Below, piece by piece: positions 35,374-45,277 of a stretch of DNA of 64,000 nt. A program made the position numbers and the translations under genes. Origin of the DNA: Empedobacter sp036647415 (GTDB lineage: Bacteria; Bacteroidota; Bacteroidia; Flavobacteriales; Weeksellaceae). Within the stretch, counting starts at the first letter, position 1. The number at the start of each line of letters is the position of its first letter. Below the pieces are notes generated by a model, which worked only from the letters and a program-made list of their open reading frames with translations, did not search any database and was not told the origin of the DNA. The DNA lies in assembly GCF_036647415.1 (NCBI RefSeq), contig NZ_JAVXKG010000003.1, positions 1 through 64,000 of the forward strand, given 5' to 3'.

Positions 35374-36870
35374 TTATTTCTTCAAAATCGAAACAACTTC
35401 ATCAAATTCTTTGTCAATCTCTTTATTTGGTTTTTGAGTAATAAGTGACACAACATAAATAACGATTGCTGAAGAGAAAAAACCTGGTATCATTTCATAC
35501 CAATCTTTGTATGGATGCGCGATGTAAACCCAAGCCAAAACAACAGCTCCACCAACTAACATACCAGATAAAGCGCCTTGCCAAGTTGTTTTTTTCCAGA
35601 ATAATGAGAAAACAATTAGCGGCCCAAAAGCGGCTCCAAATCCTGCCCAAGCGTTACCAACCAAATTTAGAATAGAATCTTTTGGCGTCAAGGATAATAA
35701 AACGGCAATTACTGCGACAATCAAAACTGATAATCGGCTTGCTGTTAACAATTGTTTTGGAGAAGCATCTTTTTTGATAAATGCTTTGTAAATATCTTCT
35801 GTTAATGAACTTGAAGTAACTAATAATTGAGAAGAAATTGTACTCATTACTGCTGCTAAAATTGCAGATAACAAGAATCCACCAATCAAAGGATGAAATA
35901 ATATACGCGAAAAATAAATAAAAATTGTTTCTGATTCTGTTTTCGAACTATCAAAAATATTCATTGTTGTTTGGTCAAATTTCAACATATAAGCAATTCC
36001 TACCAAGCCTACTAAAAGTGCGCCACCAACGGTAAAAATCATCCATGTAATTCCAATATTTCGTGCTTTTGCTAAATCCGAAGGTTTATCAATTGCCATA
36101 AAACGTACCAAAATATGTGGTTGTCCGCAATATCCTAATCCCCAGGCCAATAAAGAAAGTATACTAATTGTCGTCGTTCCTTTGAATAAATCTAAATATT
36201 TATCTCCTTTTTGATTGATTAACGAAACTGTTTCTCCTACTCCTCCAATCTCAGATATTACGACAATTGGTACAATAACCAAAGCCAAAACCATGATTGT
36301 TCCTTGCACAAAATCTGTTAAACTTACGGCTAAAAATCCTCCTAAAAATGTATATAACACAACAACTAAACTTGTCATCCAAAGTCCTGTCATATAATCC
36401 ATTCCGAAAGCAGATTCAAATAATTTCCCACCAGAAACCATTCCCGCAGAAGTATATAATGTAAAAAACACTAAAATCAAAATAGATGAAGTTATTCGTA
36501 ACAATCGTGATTTATCTTTGAAACGATTCTCAAAATAAACGGGTAATGTGATCGAGTTTTGAGCAATTTCTGTATATACGCGTAATCGTGGTGCGACGAA
36601 AATATAATTTAAGAAACATCCTGTTGTTAATCCTATCGCAATCCAAGCACTGGAAAGTCCTGTAAAGTACATCGCTCCCGGAACACCCATCAACAACCAT
36701 CCGCTCATATCCGCTGCTCCAGCCGATAATGCAGTTACAGCTGCACCCATTTTTCTTCCTCCAATCAAAAATTCTTCAGAGTTATTTGATGATTTTCGGA
36801 ACGAATAAATTCCAATTCCTATCATCAAAGCCATATATAATCCGATCGAAAATAGTTCGTAATAATTCAT
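35374..36870 (-). CDS. putP: Sodium/proline symporter, SSS family
   Basis: 498 residues, about 13 membrane helices. Sodium:solute symporter: 'GGRKMGAAVTALSAGAADMSGWLLMGVPGA' region near the N-terminus, 'GGFLAVSLTDFVQGTIM' and 'WGLGYCGQPHILVRFMA' are characteristic of PutP. Imports L-proline with Na+. Divergent from the DUF255 gene with 76 bp between. Confidence 0.92.
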   Translation of the reverse strand: MNYYELFSIGLYMALMIGIGIYSFRKSSNNSEEFLIGGRKMGAAVTALSAGAADMSGWLLMGVPGAMYFTGLSSAWIAIGLTTGCFLNYIFVAPRLRVYTEIAQNSITLPVYFENRFKDKSRLLRITSSILILVFFTLYTSAGMVSGGKLFESAFGMDYMTGLWMTSLVVVLYTFLGGFLAVSLTDFVQGTIMVLALVIVPIVVISEIGGVGETVSLINQKGDKYLDLFKGTTTISILSLLAWGLGYCGQPHILVRFMAIDKPSDLAKARNIGITWMIFTVGGALLVGLVGIAYMLKFDQTTMNIFDSSKTESETIFIYFSRILFHPLIGGFLLSAILAAVMSTISSQLLVTSSSLTEDIYKAFIKKDASPKQLLTASRLSVLIVAVIAVLLSLTPKDSILNLVGNAWAGFGAAFGPLIVFSLFWKKTTWQGALSGMLVGGAVVLAWVYIAHPYKDWYEMIPGFFSSAIVIYVVSLITQKPNKEIDKEFDEVVSILKK

Positions 36871-36946
36871 GTTTTCTAATTTTTACCGAAAATATAATTT
36901 TTCATCCACAAAAATTGTACGAACTTTAAATTTCTAAACAATCAGC

Positions 36947-38956
36947 ATGAATTTTAACCAAAATAATCTAAATATAGCAACAAGTCCATATCTAAAACAA
37001 CATGAAAAAAATCCGGTTTGGTGGCAAAGTTGGAGCGATGAAGTGTTGAATTATGCGAAAGAAAAAAATAAACCATTATTGATTTCTATTGGATATTCTG
37101 CCTGTCATTGGTGTCATGTGATGGAGCATCAATCTTTTGAAGATATTGAAGTTGCAAATGTGATGAATGAAAACTTTGTTTGCATTAAAATTGACCGTGA
37201 AGAACGTCCAGATTTAGACGCTTTGTATATGAATGTTGCGCAAATTATTCATCAATCTGGTGGTTGGCCGCTCAATGTTTTTGCTTTGCCAGATGGACGA
37301 CCATTTTATGGCGGAACTTATTTTCCGAAAATTCAATGGATAGAATTATTAGAAAATATCACTTCTTTATATCATCATAATTACGATAAAACCTTAGAAT
37401 ATGTACATTCTATTGCCGAGGGATTGACTAAAATGGAAACAATTGATTTAAAATCAACTTTCAATTTTTCTAAAAATAAAATCGATGAAACTTTCGAATT
37501 TTGGCAACAACAATTTGATGATGAATGGGGAGGATTTAATCGCGCACCAAAATTTATGTTGCCAAATGCTTGGGAAACTATTTTGCGTTATGGCGCACAA
37601 ACCAAAAATGAAAACTGTTTGATTCAGACCAAAATTACGTTGGACAGAATGGCTTTTGGTGGAATTTACGATCAACTGAAAGGTGGATTTTCACGTTATT
37701 CTGTCGATCCGTATTGGAAAGTTCCACATTTTGAAAAAATGCTCTACGACAACGGACAATTGCTTTCGCTTTACTCTAATGCGTATAAAATTTTTGGAGA
37801 AAATGAATATAAAACAGTTGTTGAAGAAACAATAAATTGGCTGAAAGATGAAATGCTTTCGCCAGAAAATGTTTTTTATTCTGCAATTGATGCGGATTCT
37901 GAAGGAGAAGAAGGAAAATATTATGTTTGGAAATCGGATGAATTGAAAGAGATTTTAAAAGATGATTATCCATTATTTCAGAAATATTATACTGTTGATG
38001 AATTTGGCGAATGGGAGCATGGAAATAACATTTTGATGCGCTTAACGGATGATGAAGATTTTGCAGAAAAAAATAATTGTACAATTCTTGAGCTTAAAAC
38101 AAAGGTCAATGAATGGAAAAAAATATTAAACCCAATCCGTGAAAAAAGAATTAAACCTCATCGTGACGAAAAAATTTTAACTTCTTGGAATGCTTTAACA
38201 ATAACAGGCTTATGCGATTCTTATCTTACATTCAATAATCCTGAATATTTAGATTTAGCACAAAAAGCAATCGATTTTATTCTAAAAAATCAATGGAATG
38301 GAAAAATTTTGTACCGAAATTATAAAGATAATCAAACAACAATTTCTGGTTTTTTAGATGATTATGCATTATTGATAGAAGCTTTAATCAAATTATTTGA
38401 AACGACTTCGGAAATGTATTATTTAGATGAAGCGCAAAAAATAACGGAACAAGTTTTTGATCAGTTTTACAATTACAAAAATAAAATGTTTGCGTACAAA
38501 TCGCATTATGACACGCCTTTGGTAAATGAAACATTTGAGATTTATGATAATGTAATTTCTTCTTCAAACTCTATAATGGCGAATAATTTGTACAAACTTG
38601 GAAAAATTTTAAACCAAGAAAATTACATTGAACAAGCCAAACAAATGTTAGCGAATGTGCAAGAAAAGATTTTTGATTATCCGACTGGATTTGCAAATTG
38701 GATCAACTTATATCTTAATTTCACTTATCCGTACAAAGAATTTGTGATTGTTGGAGAGAATGCAAACGAATTTTCGAAACAAATTCAACAATTTTATATT
38801 CCGAATGCAATTTTTGTTGCATCAGAAAATGAACAATTAGAAATCACTCAAAATCGTTTGGAAGAAGGAAAAACAGCCATTCATATTTGCGAAAATTATG
38901 CATGTCAATTACCAATCTATTCTGTTGAAGAGGCTTTAGAAACTTTATCATCATGA
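36947..38956 (+). CDS. DUF255 thioredoxin-domain protein (YyaL/SSP411 type)
   Basis: 669 residues, usual length. N-terminal thioredoxin fold with C-x-x-C in SACHWCHVMEHQSFED (about 52-67), preceded by 'SPYLKQHEKNPVWW' typical of the family, then an (alpha/alpha)6 glycosidase-like domain with 'APKFMLPNAWETILRYG', 'YDQLKGGFSRYSVDPYWKVPHFEKMLYDNGQL' (read in parts) and 'ILTSWNALTITGLC'. The biochemical role of the family is not settled. Its stop overlaps the next start as ATGA. Confidence 0.9.
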   Translation: MNFNQNNLNIATSPYLKQHEKNPVWWQSWSDEVLNYAKEKNKPLLISIGYSACHWCHVMEHQSFEDIEVANVMNENFVCIKIDREERPDLDALYMNVAQIIHQSGGWPLNVFALPDGRPFYGGTYFPKIQWIELLENITSLYHHNYDKTLEYVHSIAEGLTKMETIDLKSTFNFSKNKIDETFEFWQQQFDDEWGGFNRAPKFMLPNAWETILRYGAQTKNENCLIQTKITLDRMAFGGIYDQLKGGFSRYSVDPYWKVPHFEKMLYDNGQLLSLYSNAYKIFGENEYKTVVEETINWLKDEMLSPENVFYSAIDADSEGEEGKYYVWKSDELKEILKDDYPLFQKYYTVDEFGEWEHGNNILMRLTDDEDFAEKNNCTILELKTKVNEWKKILNPIREKRIKPHRDEKILTSWNALTITGLCDSYLTFNNPEYLDLAQKAIDFILKNQWNGKILYRNYKDNQTTISGFLDDYALLIEALIKLFETTSEMYYLDEAQKITEQVFDQFYNYKNKMFAYKSHYDTPLVNETFEIYDNVISSSNSIMANNLYKLGKILNQENYIEQAKQMLANVQEKIFDYPTGFANWINLYLNFTYPYKEFVIVGENANEFSKQIQQFYIPNAIFVASENEQLEITQNRLEEGKTAIHICENYACQLPIYSVEEALETLSS

Positions 38957-39768
38957 GTAAGCTAAATTGGAGTGACGAAAAACTAATTTCTCGATTAATA
39001 AACTACAAAACTGATAAATCTCGCTGGGAAACAATTCGAATATTAAGAAGTAGACCAAGTAAAGAGTTATTTGAAAAATGTATAGAACTTATTAATTCTA
39101 ACGAGCAAAAAAAGAAAATTATTGGAATTGATATTTTAGCTCAATTAGGAAAAGACAAAAGACCTTTCCGAAAAGAAACGCTGAAAATTTATTTTGAATT
39201 ATTAAATACCGAAACTGATATAAATATTCTATTCTCAATATTTTCAGGAATAAGCTTTAATGACAAAGAGTTAAATGAAAAACAAATTAATAAAATCTGT
39301 TCTTTTCAAAATTCAAATAGTAATTTAGTTAAACAAGGAATTGTAAACGCTCTTGGATTTATTGAAAATGAAAAAACTATTGATGTATTAATTAAATTTT
39401 CTAAAGACAAAGCAAATCATATTAGAAGTTGGGCTACTTTTTATATTGGTCAAGTTGATTTTGATAATAAAAATATTAGAGATGCCTTATGGAATCGTAT
39501 AAATGATAAACATCAAGAGACAAGAATGGAAGCTATAATTGGTTTAGCTAAAAGAAAAGATGATCGAGTTTTTGAAATTATTAATCAAGAATTGACGGAA
39601 AATGATTTTGGATCAATGCTATTTGAAGCTATTTTAGAAACTGAAAACAAAGATTTCATTCCTATTTTACAACAAGAACTCAATAAATCAAAAAATATAG
39701 AAACCATAAATCCTGATTGGATAAAAGAACTTGAAAAATGTATTGATGATTTAACAAAATTAGAATAA
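38953..39768 (+). CDS. HEAT-repeat protein
   Basis: 271 residues. Successive helical pairs (about every 32 residues) with HEAT-like cores: 'GIDILAQLGKDKRPF', 'GIVNALGFIENEKTIDVLIKF', 'IRSWATFYIGQVDF', 'RMEAIIGLAKRKDDRVF'. Such domains bind proteins; no catalytic motif. Starts within the stop codon of the DUF255 gene (4-bp overlap) and ends 6 bp before tag, so it is part of that transcript. Confidence 0.8.
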   Translation: MSKLNWSDEKLISRLINYKTDKSRWETIRILRSRPSKELFEKCIELINSNEQKKKIIGIDILAQLGKDKRPFRKETLKIYFELLNTETDINILFSIFSGISFNDKELNEKQINKICSFQNSNSNLVKQGIVNALGFIENEKTIDVLIKFSKDKANHIRSWATFYIGQVDFDNKNIRDALWNRINDKHQETRMEAIIGLAKRKDDRVFEIINQELTENDFGSMLFEAILETENKDFIPILQQELNKSKNIETINPDWIKELEKCIDDLTKLE

Positions 39769-39774
39769 CAAACC

Positions 39775-40332
39775 ATGGAAAAAATACGTTGCGCTTGGGT
39801 AAACAAAGACCAAGATTATATTGATTATCACGATAACGAATGGGGAAAACCTGTAAAAGATGATAAAATTTTATTCGAATTTTTGATTCTTGAATCTTTT
39901 CAAGCTGGATTGAGTTGGTTTACAATTCTTAAAAAAAGAGAAAACTTTAGAGAAGCTTTTGCAAATTTCGACGTAGAAAAAGTGGCAAATTTTGATGAAG
40001 AAAAAGTGGAAGAATTGGTTCTAAATGCAGGAATAATTCGTCATCGTGGAAAAATAAATGCGGCAATAAATAATGCAAAATTATTTATCGAAATTCAAAA
40101 AGAATATGGTTCGTTCTCTGATTTTATTTGGAAATACGTTAATCATCAACCAATTGTCAATCATTGGAATTCTATAAAAGAAGTTCCTGCGACAACAGAA
40201 ATTTCTGATCAACTTGCAAAAGATTTAAAGAAACGAGGTTTCAAATTCTTTGGTTCTACCACAATTTATGCGCACATGCAAGCGACAGGAATGGTTAACG
40301 ATCATACACTAAATTGTTTTTGTCGTAAATAA
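39775..40332 (+). CDS. tag: DNA-3-methyladenine glycosylase I
   Basis: 185 residues. Removes 3-methyladenine from alkylated DNA. Family features: C-x-W near the N-terminus (IRCAWVNKDQDYIDYHDNEWG), 'FEFLILESFQAGLSWFTILKKRE', 'NAGIIRHRGKINAAINNA', 'GFKFFGSTTIYAHMQATGMVNDH', and the C-terminal Cys. Zinc ligands of Tag (Cys near N-term, His, His, Cys) are visible in CAW, EW..H, NDH and NCFC. Confidence 0.96.
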   Translation: MEKIRCAWVNKDQDYIDYHDNEWGKPVKDDKILFEFLILESFQAGLSWFTILKKRENFREAFANFDVEKVANFDEEKVEELVLNAGIIRHRGKINAAINNAKLFIEIQKEYGSFSDFIWKYVNHQPIVNHWNSIKEVPATTEISDQLAKDLKKRGFKFFGSTTIYAHMQATGMVNDHTLNCFCRK

Positions 40333-40383
40333 ATAATTTTTAATTAAACTTAACTTTTGCATCTTTGCGCAAACTTTTAAAAA

Positions 40384-41271
40384 ATGAAAATTGAATTAAA
40401 ATACTGGTTAATACTTGGTGTTTTAGCACTTACATGGGGAAGTTCTTTCATCCTCATCAAACAAGGTCTTGTTTCCTATTCACCTTATCAAGTTGGCGCA
40501 TTACGACTAACAATAGCAGGTGGAGTTTTAGCAATATGGGGAATACCGAGTTTATTTAAAATTCCGAAAAATAAATTAAAATACGTTGCATTAGCAGGAT
40601 TTTGCGGAAATTTTATCCCAATGTTTTTATTCCCGATAGCGCAAACACATGTATCAAGCTCTATGGCTGGAATTTTAGACTCGTTGGTTCCACTATTCAT
40701 ACTGTTATTTGGTGCATTATTTTTTAGTAGAAAAGGAACAAAAAATCAAATTATTGGAGCAGTTATTGGATTTTTCGGAGCGGTTTTATTAATTGGTGGC
40801 GATGGTTTTTCTGGCGAAAATAGTTTATTTCATTGTTCATTAATCATATTAGCAACTGCACTTTATGGTCTGAATAGTTTGATATTAACAGAATATCTTA
40901 ACGATGTTCCATCATTTCAATTATCATCAGCATTATTTACAATATGGCTTTTACCATCAATTGTTATTTTAATATTTTCAGGATTTTTTGAAATATTTGA
41001 AGGTACAACACAACAATTGCACAGCTTAGGATATGTTGCAATTTTGGGATTATTAGGAACAGCTTTAGCCATGATTTTATTTTACAGATTAATACAAGCC
41101 ACAGGTTCTATGTTCGCTTCTATGGTAACTTATTTGATGCCTATTATTTCTGTATTTTGGGGATTTTTGGTTGGAGAAAAAATTACATGGATACATTTAT
41201 TTGGATTCGCAATGATATTATCTGGTGTTTATTTGACCCAGAAAAAAGATAAAATATCAGAAACTGTTTAA
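40384..41271 (+). CDS. EamA/DMT-family transporter
   Basis: 295 residues, ten hydrophobic helices in two EamA repeats: first starting 'LTWGSSFILIKQGLVSYSPYQVGALR', second after about residue 150 ('HCSLIILATALYGLNSLILTEYL'). Drug/metabolite exporters; the substrate cannot be told. An upstream region of 51 bp follows tag; the gene ends at a hairpin shared with the convergent peroxidase gene. Confidence 0.88.
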   Translation: MKIELKYWLILGVLALTWGSSFILIKQGLVSYSPYQVGALRLTIAGGVLAIWGIPSLFKIPKNKLKYVALAGFCGNFIPMFLFPIAQTHVSSSMAGILDSLVPLFILLFGALFFSRKGTKNQIIGAVIGFFGAVLLIGGDGFSGENSLFHCSLIILATALYGLNSLILTEYLNDVPSFQLSSALFTIWLLPSIVILIFSGFFEIFEGTTQQLHSLGYVAILGLLGTALAMILFYRLIQATGSMFASMVTYLMPIISVFWGFLVGEKITWIHLFGFAMILSGVYLTQKKDKISETV

Positions 41272-41284
41272 AGTTTTGACAAAA

Positions 41285-41316
41285 AAATAAATCCCTCACA
41301 TGAGGGATTTATTTTT
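41285..41316. terminator. Bidirectional terminator
   Basis: Arms 41288-41298 and 41301-41311 (TAAATCCCTCA type, loop CA) bounded by A7 and T5; separates the convergent EamA and peroxidase genes. Confidence 0.9.
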
Positions 41317-41328
41317 ATAATTTATTTT

Positions 41329-42480
41329 TTATTCTATCGGAAATTTTGGTCTATCCATTTTAAATTTCGAACCATTTAATGCCTCCAGAAAAGATCTTAA
41401 TGCAGTCTTTTCATCATTGGTAAGATTTAGCGGTTGCAACAACGGATCTGTGTAAGGATATAACGGATCAGCAGCCTTTTTTTCTGGTGTCGGATCTATC
41501 ATGTGCATTCCACTGTTATAAAGATTTATCAATCCATCTAAATCATCAAAAAAACCATTGTGCATCCAAGGTCTTGTATTTAGTAAATCGCGCAAAGGTG
41601 GCGTTTTAAACTTCCCAACATCTTCTGCTTTCTTTGTGATTTCGTAACGTCCCAAATCTTCAAACTTTCGTTTGTAATACGTCAAACCAATGTTATGAAA
41701 AGATTCGTCTGTCAAATTTTTTCCATTGTGACAATTCATACAGCGTGCTTTGGTACGAAATATATGCATTCCGTAAATTTCTTGATCTGTTAAGGATTTA
41801 TAATCTCCATCAATAAAACGATCAAAGCGACTTGGTTGATTTTTTATCGTTTTCTGAAAAACTGCCAATGCTTCTACGATACGTTTATTTGTTACAGTTT
41901 CATCATTAAAAGCATCTTTAAATAATTTTTTATAGCCTTTGTATTGACTTATTTTTTCTGATAATTTACTTATATCTGTATTCATTTCATGAAAAGCAGA
42001 CAATGGTCCATTTGCCTGATCTTCTAACGTAGCTGAGCGTCCGTCCCAAAAAAATGATTTGCGATCTGCAATACTGTATAATGATGGCGTATTTCTTGTT
42101 CCTTCTAAATGATTATTTCCTAAAGATACTTTTCTGCGATCTGTCCAACCCATTTCCGGATCGTGACAAGAACTACATGAAACTTGGTTAGAACCTGATA
42201 ATTTTGGATCAAAAAATAACATTTTTCCTAAAATTACCATTGGTTGATCTTGTGTTTTGAAATAATCTTTATCTGCTTGAATAGAACTAAATTCTTCCCA
42301 CTCAACTCCTTTATCAATAACTGGTTTTGGCCAAATACTGATATTCTTTTTGTAACTCGCTACAATATCTTGTATTGTTGGATCTTGTAAATAATTAAGA
42401 TCATTTTTTACAGCGGGCGCAAAACTTACTAAGAAATAAGAACTTATAATTAAGAACGTAATAAATACCTTTAATTTCAT
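41329..42480 (-). CDS. Dihaem cytochrome c peroxidase (MauG/CcpA family)
   Basis: 383 residues. Signal peptide (1-21). Two c-type haem sites: CSSCH (in VSCSSCHDPEMGW, about 100-104) and CMNCH (CMNCHNGKNL, about 255-259), with GTRNTPSLYSI and 'FKTPPLRDLLNTRPWMHNG' typical of bacterial dihaem peroxidases. Periplasmic; reduces H2O2 or oxidises a substrate. Last gene of the four-gene TonB receptor operon (6 bp after the DUF6850 gene), so it probably acts with that outer-membrane system. Confidence 0.93.
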   Translation of the reverse strand: MKLKVFITFLIISSYFLVSFAPAVKNDLNYLQDPTIQDIVASYKKNISIWPKPVIDKGVEWEEFSSIQADKDYFKTQDQPMVILGKMLFFDPKLSGSNQVSCSSCHDPEMGWTDRRKVSLGNNHLEGTRNTPSLYSIADRKSFFWDGRSATLEDQANGPLSAFHEMNTDISKLSEKISQYKGYKKLFKDAFNDETVTNKRIVEALAVFQKTIKNQPSRFDRFIDGDYKSLTDQEIYGMHIFRTKARCMNCHNGKNLTDESFHNIGLTYYKRKFEDLGRYEITKKAEDVGKFKTPPLRDLLNTRPWMHNGFFDDLDGLINLYNSGMHMIDPTPEKKAADPLYPYTDPLLQPLNLTNDEKTALRSFLEALNGSKFKMDRPKFPIE

Positions 42481-42486
42481 TTTATT

Positions 42487-44013
42487 TTAAAACGTAATTC
42501 CTACCATAAGAGTAGAAAAATTATTATTTTTTGATTGAATTTTAGCTTGATTAATTCCAGCCTCTACAAATATAGCTGGTATTTTTTGTAATTTAACATC
42601 ATAACGCAAACTTGCACCAATCGTTTTTACATCGCTTGCTAAATAATTATAATCCTGATTAATCCAATTTGTTATAGTAGGTAAATTGTTTGTTGTCAAT
42701 ACATTTTTCGCTGATGAAACTGATTTTATATCAAAAAATGGACGAAAAGTTATGGCTTGATTGTCACTTATTTTTTGTTTATAATCAACTAATAATCCGA
42801 AAATAGAATATTCAAATTTTTGTCCGCTGTATGGAAATAAACGTTGTTCTTTTATCTCTTGCAAACGATAATATGGTGTTGCTGATAAACTAAATTTTTC
42901 TTTATTTAATGAATAAAACAATGAAAAACTGGTTACTGTTTCGTCTTTTTTATATGATAAACGTTTATAAATTTGTGCTAATAATTGCGTATTATTTGTG
43001 TAACCATACTCTTTTCCTGTTGTTTGATTAGACAAATAATTAACTTTAAAACCAACTCTTTGTGCATTAATATTGAAAAATTTTGCTGCTTCTACTTCAA
43101 AATAATCATTATCTAATTCGGATAAATCATAATATGTGTTTCCTGTTCCTTGATAACTTTTTAACATACTTGACTGCCCCATTTGAGCCATAACATAAAA
43201 ATCTTTTCCTTTGTCATGATTTATTTGTCCTCCAACCTTGTAACCAAATTCTTCGTGAATAGTTGTTATAGAAGACGTTCCTCCACTAAAAAGATTGTTA
43301 TAAAATCCTAATCCTGTCATTTGATAAACAAGCGGTTGACCAAGTTTACTAGCAAATCTTATTCTACTATTTTGTAAATAGCGTTCTCCTTCTGCAAAAA
43401 TACCAAGTTCAAATTTCTTATAAAAAGCATAATTTAAACCTATTTTCAAATTCAATTCTGAAGTTATATTATTTATTCTAGGATCTTTAGCTCTTGAACC
43501 AAGTTGCGCATTGTAACTTGCCTCAGCACCTATTGTTATTTTATTAAATCTTTGCGTATAACCTCCTAAAAATTGATACTTCTCAATCTCTAAATCACCA
43601 CCAATCGAGTCCGATGAAAAATATGGCGCAACTCGATCAAAATCTAAATTCTCATTAAATTTTATATGTTTTGTTTTCAGATTTTGATAAGACGCACTTC
43701 CCCAAAGCGCTTTATTTGTGTTAAGTTTTTGATATGAATTTGTTTTTACTCCAAATCCTTGTTTTTCAGAACCATTTTGTTGACGATATACTTTATCTTT
43801 TTGGTTAAAATAATCGATAAATAATTCTGATGAAGAAAAAGAACTATAATCCAGCATGTTTGCTGGATTATAGAAAATATATTGTTTAAAATCTCTTTCA
43901 GAATCGTATTGATTCTTCAAATTTTGATAAAGTGATAGACTATCTTGTGCACTTACAAAATTGTATGTACACAATAAAATCAATAAAAAACGAAAGATAT
44001 TTAATGTTTTCAA
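42487..44013 (-). CDS. DUF6850-like outer-membrane beta-barrel protein
   Basis: 508 residues. Signal peptide (1-22, ending NFVSAQ), then alternating aromatic strands to a C-terminal F (NNFSTLMVGITF), i.e. an outer-membrane barrel. I assign the DUF6850 family from the sequence style and from its place between a DUF4876 lipoprotein and a cytochrome c peroxidase; that name needs a profile search. No known ligand. Confidence 0.75.
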   Translation of the reverse strand: MKTLNIFRFLLILLCTYNFVSAQDSLSLYQNLKNQYDSERDFKQYIFYNPANMLDYSSFSSSELFIDYFNQKDKVYRQQNGSEKQGFGVKTNSYQKLNTNKALWGSASYQNLKTKHIKFNENLDFDRVAPYFSSDSIGGDLEIEKYQFLGGYTQRFNKITIGAEASYNAQLGSRAKDPRINNITSELNLKIGLNYAFYKKFELGIFAEGERYLQNSRIRFASKLGQPLVYQMTGLGFYNNLFSGGTSSITTIHEEFGYKVGGQINHDKGKDFYVMAQMGQSSMLKSYQGTGNTYYDLSELDNDYFEVEAAKFFNINAQRVGFKVNYLSNQTTGKEYGYTNNTQLLAQIYKRLSYKKDETVTSFSLFYSLNKEKFSLSATPYYRLQEIKEQRLFPYSGQKFEYSIFGLLVDYKQKISDNQAITFRPFFDIKSVSSAKNVLTTNNLPTITNWINQDYNYLASDVKTIGASLRYDVKLQKIPAIFVEAGINQAKIQSKNNNFSTLMVGITF

Positions 44014-44028
44014 AATAAATTATTTTAA

Positions 44029-45255
44029 TTAATGAACGATACCATTTTTAAGACTTGGTTCTGCGTTTTTGATAAAATCAACAGTAGAATTGTTGGTGTC
44101 TTTGTAGATATTTTTCCCAGTTTCTGTTTTTCCTAAAACATTTCTACGAACAGATTTTCCTAAACGACTTGCGTCATTCCAGAATTCTCCAATTCCTGTC
44201 CAACCTGCATCAATAGATGTTGAAGTTAATAATTGTGCAAAACGATCTGGTACACTATTGTTCATACCATCAACAATCCATGTATTTGGAATTTCGTATG
44301 CATTTTTCTTTGTTACTCCTCCAGCAGAGTTCACATATTCGTAACTATATTTATATTTTTCCAAGAAAGTTGTTGCACTTTCTCCTGCAGGAAAACGAGC
44401 AATAACATAAGATTCTACTCCACTGCTGTGTAAGAAAAACATATTAAAATTCATTTGTGTATAAATCACTTTTACATTTGGTACACTTGGATTATCTACT
44501 TGTCCTAAAGCTGGGTTTTCCGAAGGAAACTCAAAGTTTGCTTTACTCAAATCAAAAGCTGTACTTGTCACTGCATTATGGTTTACTGCATTATCAGCAA
44601 TTACAATAAAATCACCTGGTTGTACAGGATAATCTGTTCCTGTTCCTGGGATAACCATTACTCCTTTTACAGCAAACGCAGTATTTGGATGGAATGGTGT
44701 TGGTTTTTTATCGTCTTGTGTTAAAAATTCTGATTGTGCTAAAATTAAATTATCTGCATACAAAACTTTGTCTGTATTATTTGTAATTTTAAAATAACGG
44801 CTAGAATTATAGTTTTTTCCTTCAGGAGTTTTTACACCTGCATAAAAAGCTTCTTCTATGATAAAATCATTACTAAATTGTTTAATAAATAATGATATTG
44901 CTAGATTTTCTGCTGTATTTTTAACATCAATAGCTGCAGACCCTCCTACTTTTACTTCTTCATTTGCTGATGTTACAACCGTTCCGTTTACAGAAACTTT
45001 GTAAGATCCTTTTGGCAAATCTAATGTATAAGCATTAAGCCCGTCTATAGTTTTAGTTGTTGTTGCACCCGTATTTAATTCTTTTACTTCAATCTCTAAT
45101 GATTTATATGTCGTAATATTATCTCCTTTGAAAGATAAAGTTAATGTGCTATTCTGAACAACCTCTGTTCCGAAATCGTCATCATTAGAACATGATACAA
45201 AAGTATAAGAAGCTGATACAGCTAAAAAACTTAATAATAAAAATCTCTTTTTCAT
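44029..45255 (-). CDS. DUF4876-like surface/periplasmic lipoprotein
   Basis: 408 residues. Lipoprotein signal (SASYTFVSCSNDDDFG; Cys 21), the CSNDDD context being typical of Bacteroidota lipoproteins, where acidic residues after Cys often direct surface export. The N-terminal half (30-120) looks like an Ig or carboxypeptidase-regulatory type domain (KGSYKVSVNGTVV), the rest resembles a lamin-tail like DUF4876 domain ('EEAFYAGVKTPEGKNYNSSRYFKI', 'GDFIVIADNAVNH'). Between the receptor gene (22 bp) and the DUF6850 gene (15 bp). Confidence 0.78.
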   Translation of the reverse strand: MKKRFLLLSFLAVSASYTFVSCSNDDDFGTEVVQNSTLTLSFKGDNITTYKSLEIEVKELNTGATTTKTIDGLNAYTLDLPKGSYKVSVNGTVVTSANEEVKVGGSAAIDVKNTAENLAISLFIKQFSNDFIIEEAFYAGVKTPEGKNYNSSRYFKITNNTDKVLYADNLILAQSEFLTQDDKKPTPFHPNTAFAVKGVMVIPGTGTDYPVQPGDFIVIADNAVNHNAVTSTAFDLSKANFEFPSENPALGQVDNPSVPNVKVIYTQMNFNMFFLHSSGVESYVIARFPAGESATTFLEKYKYSYEYVNSAGGVTKKNAYEIPNTWIVDGMNNSVPDRFAQLLTSTSIDAGWTGIGEFWNDASRLGKSVRRNVLGKTETGKNIYKDTNNSTVDFIKNAEPSLKNGIVH

Positions 45256-45277
45256 AAATATTTTTTTTATTGTTGTG

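Noticed and set aside
36947..40332. DUF255, HEAT-repeat and tag genes as an alkylation-repair system
   Set aside because: Although cotranscribed, HEAT protein lacks AlkD-type active-site features that I can see and DUF255 has no link to DNA repair; adjacency alone is too weak.
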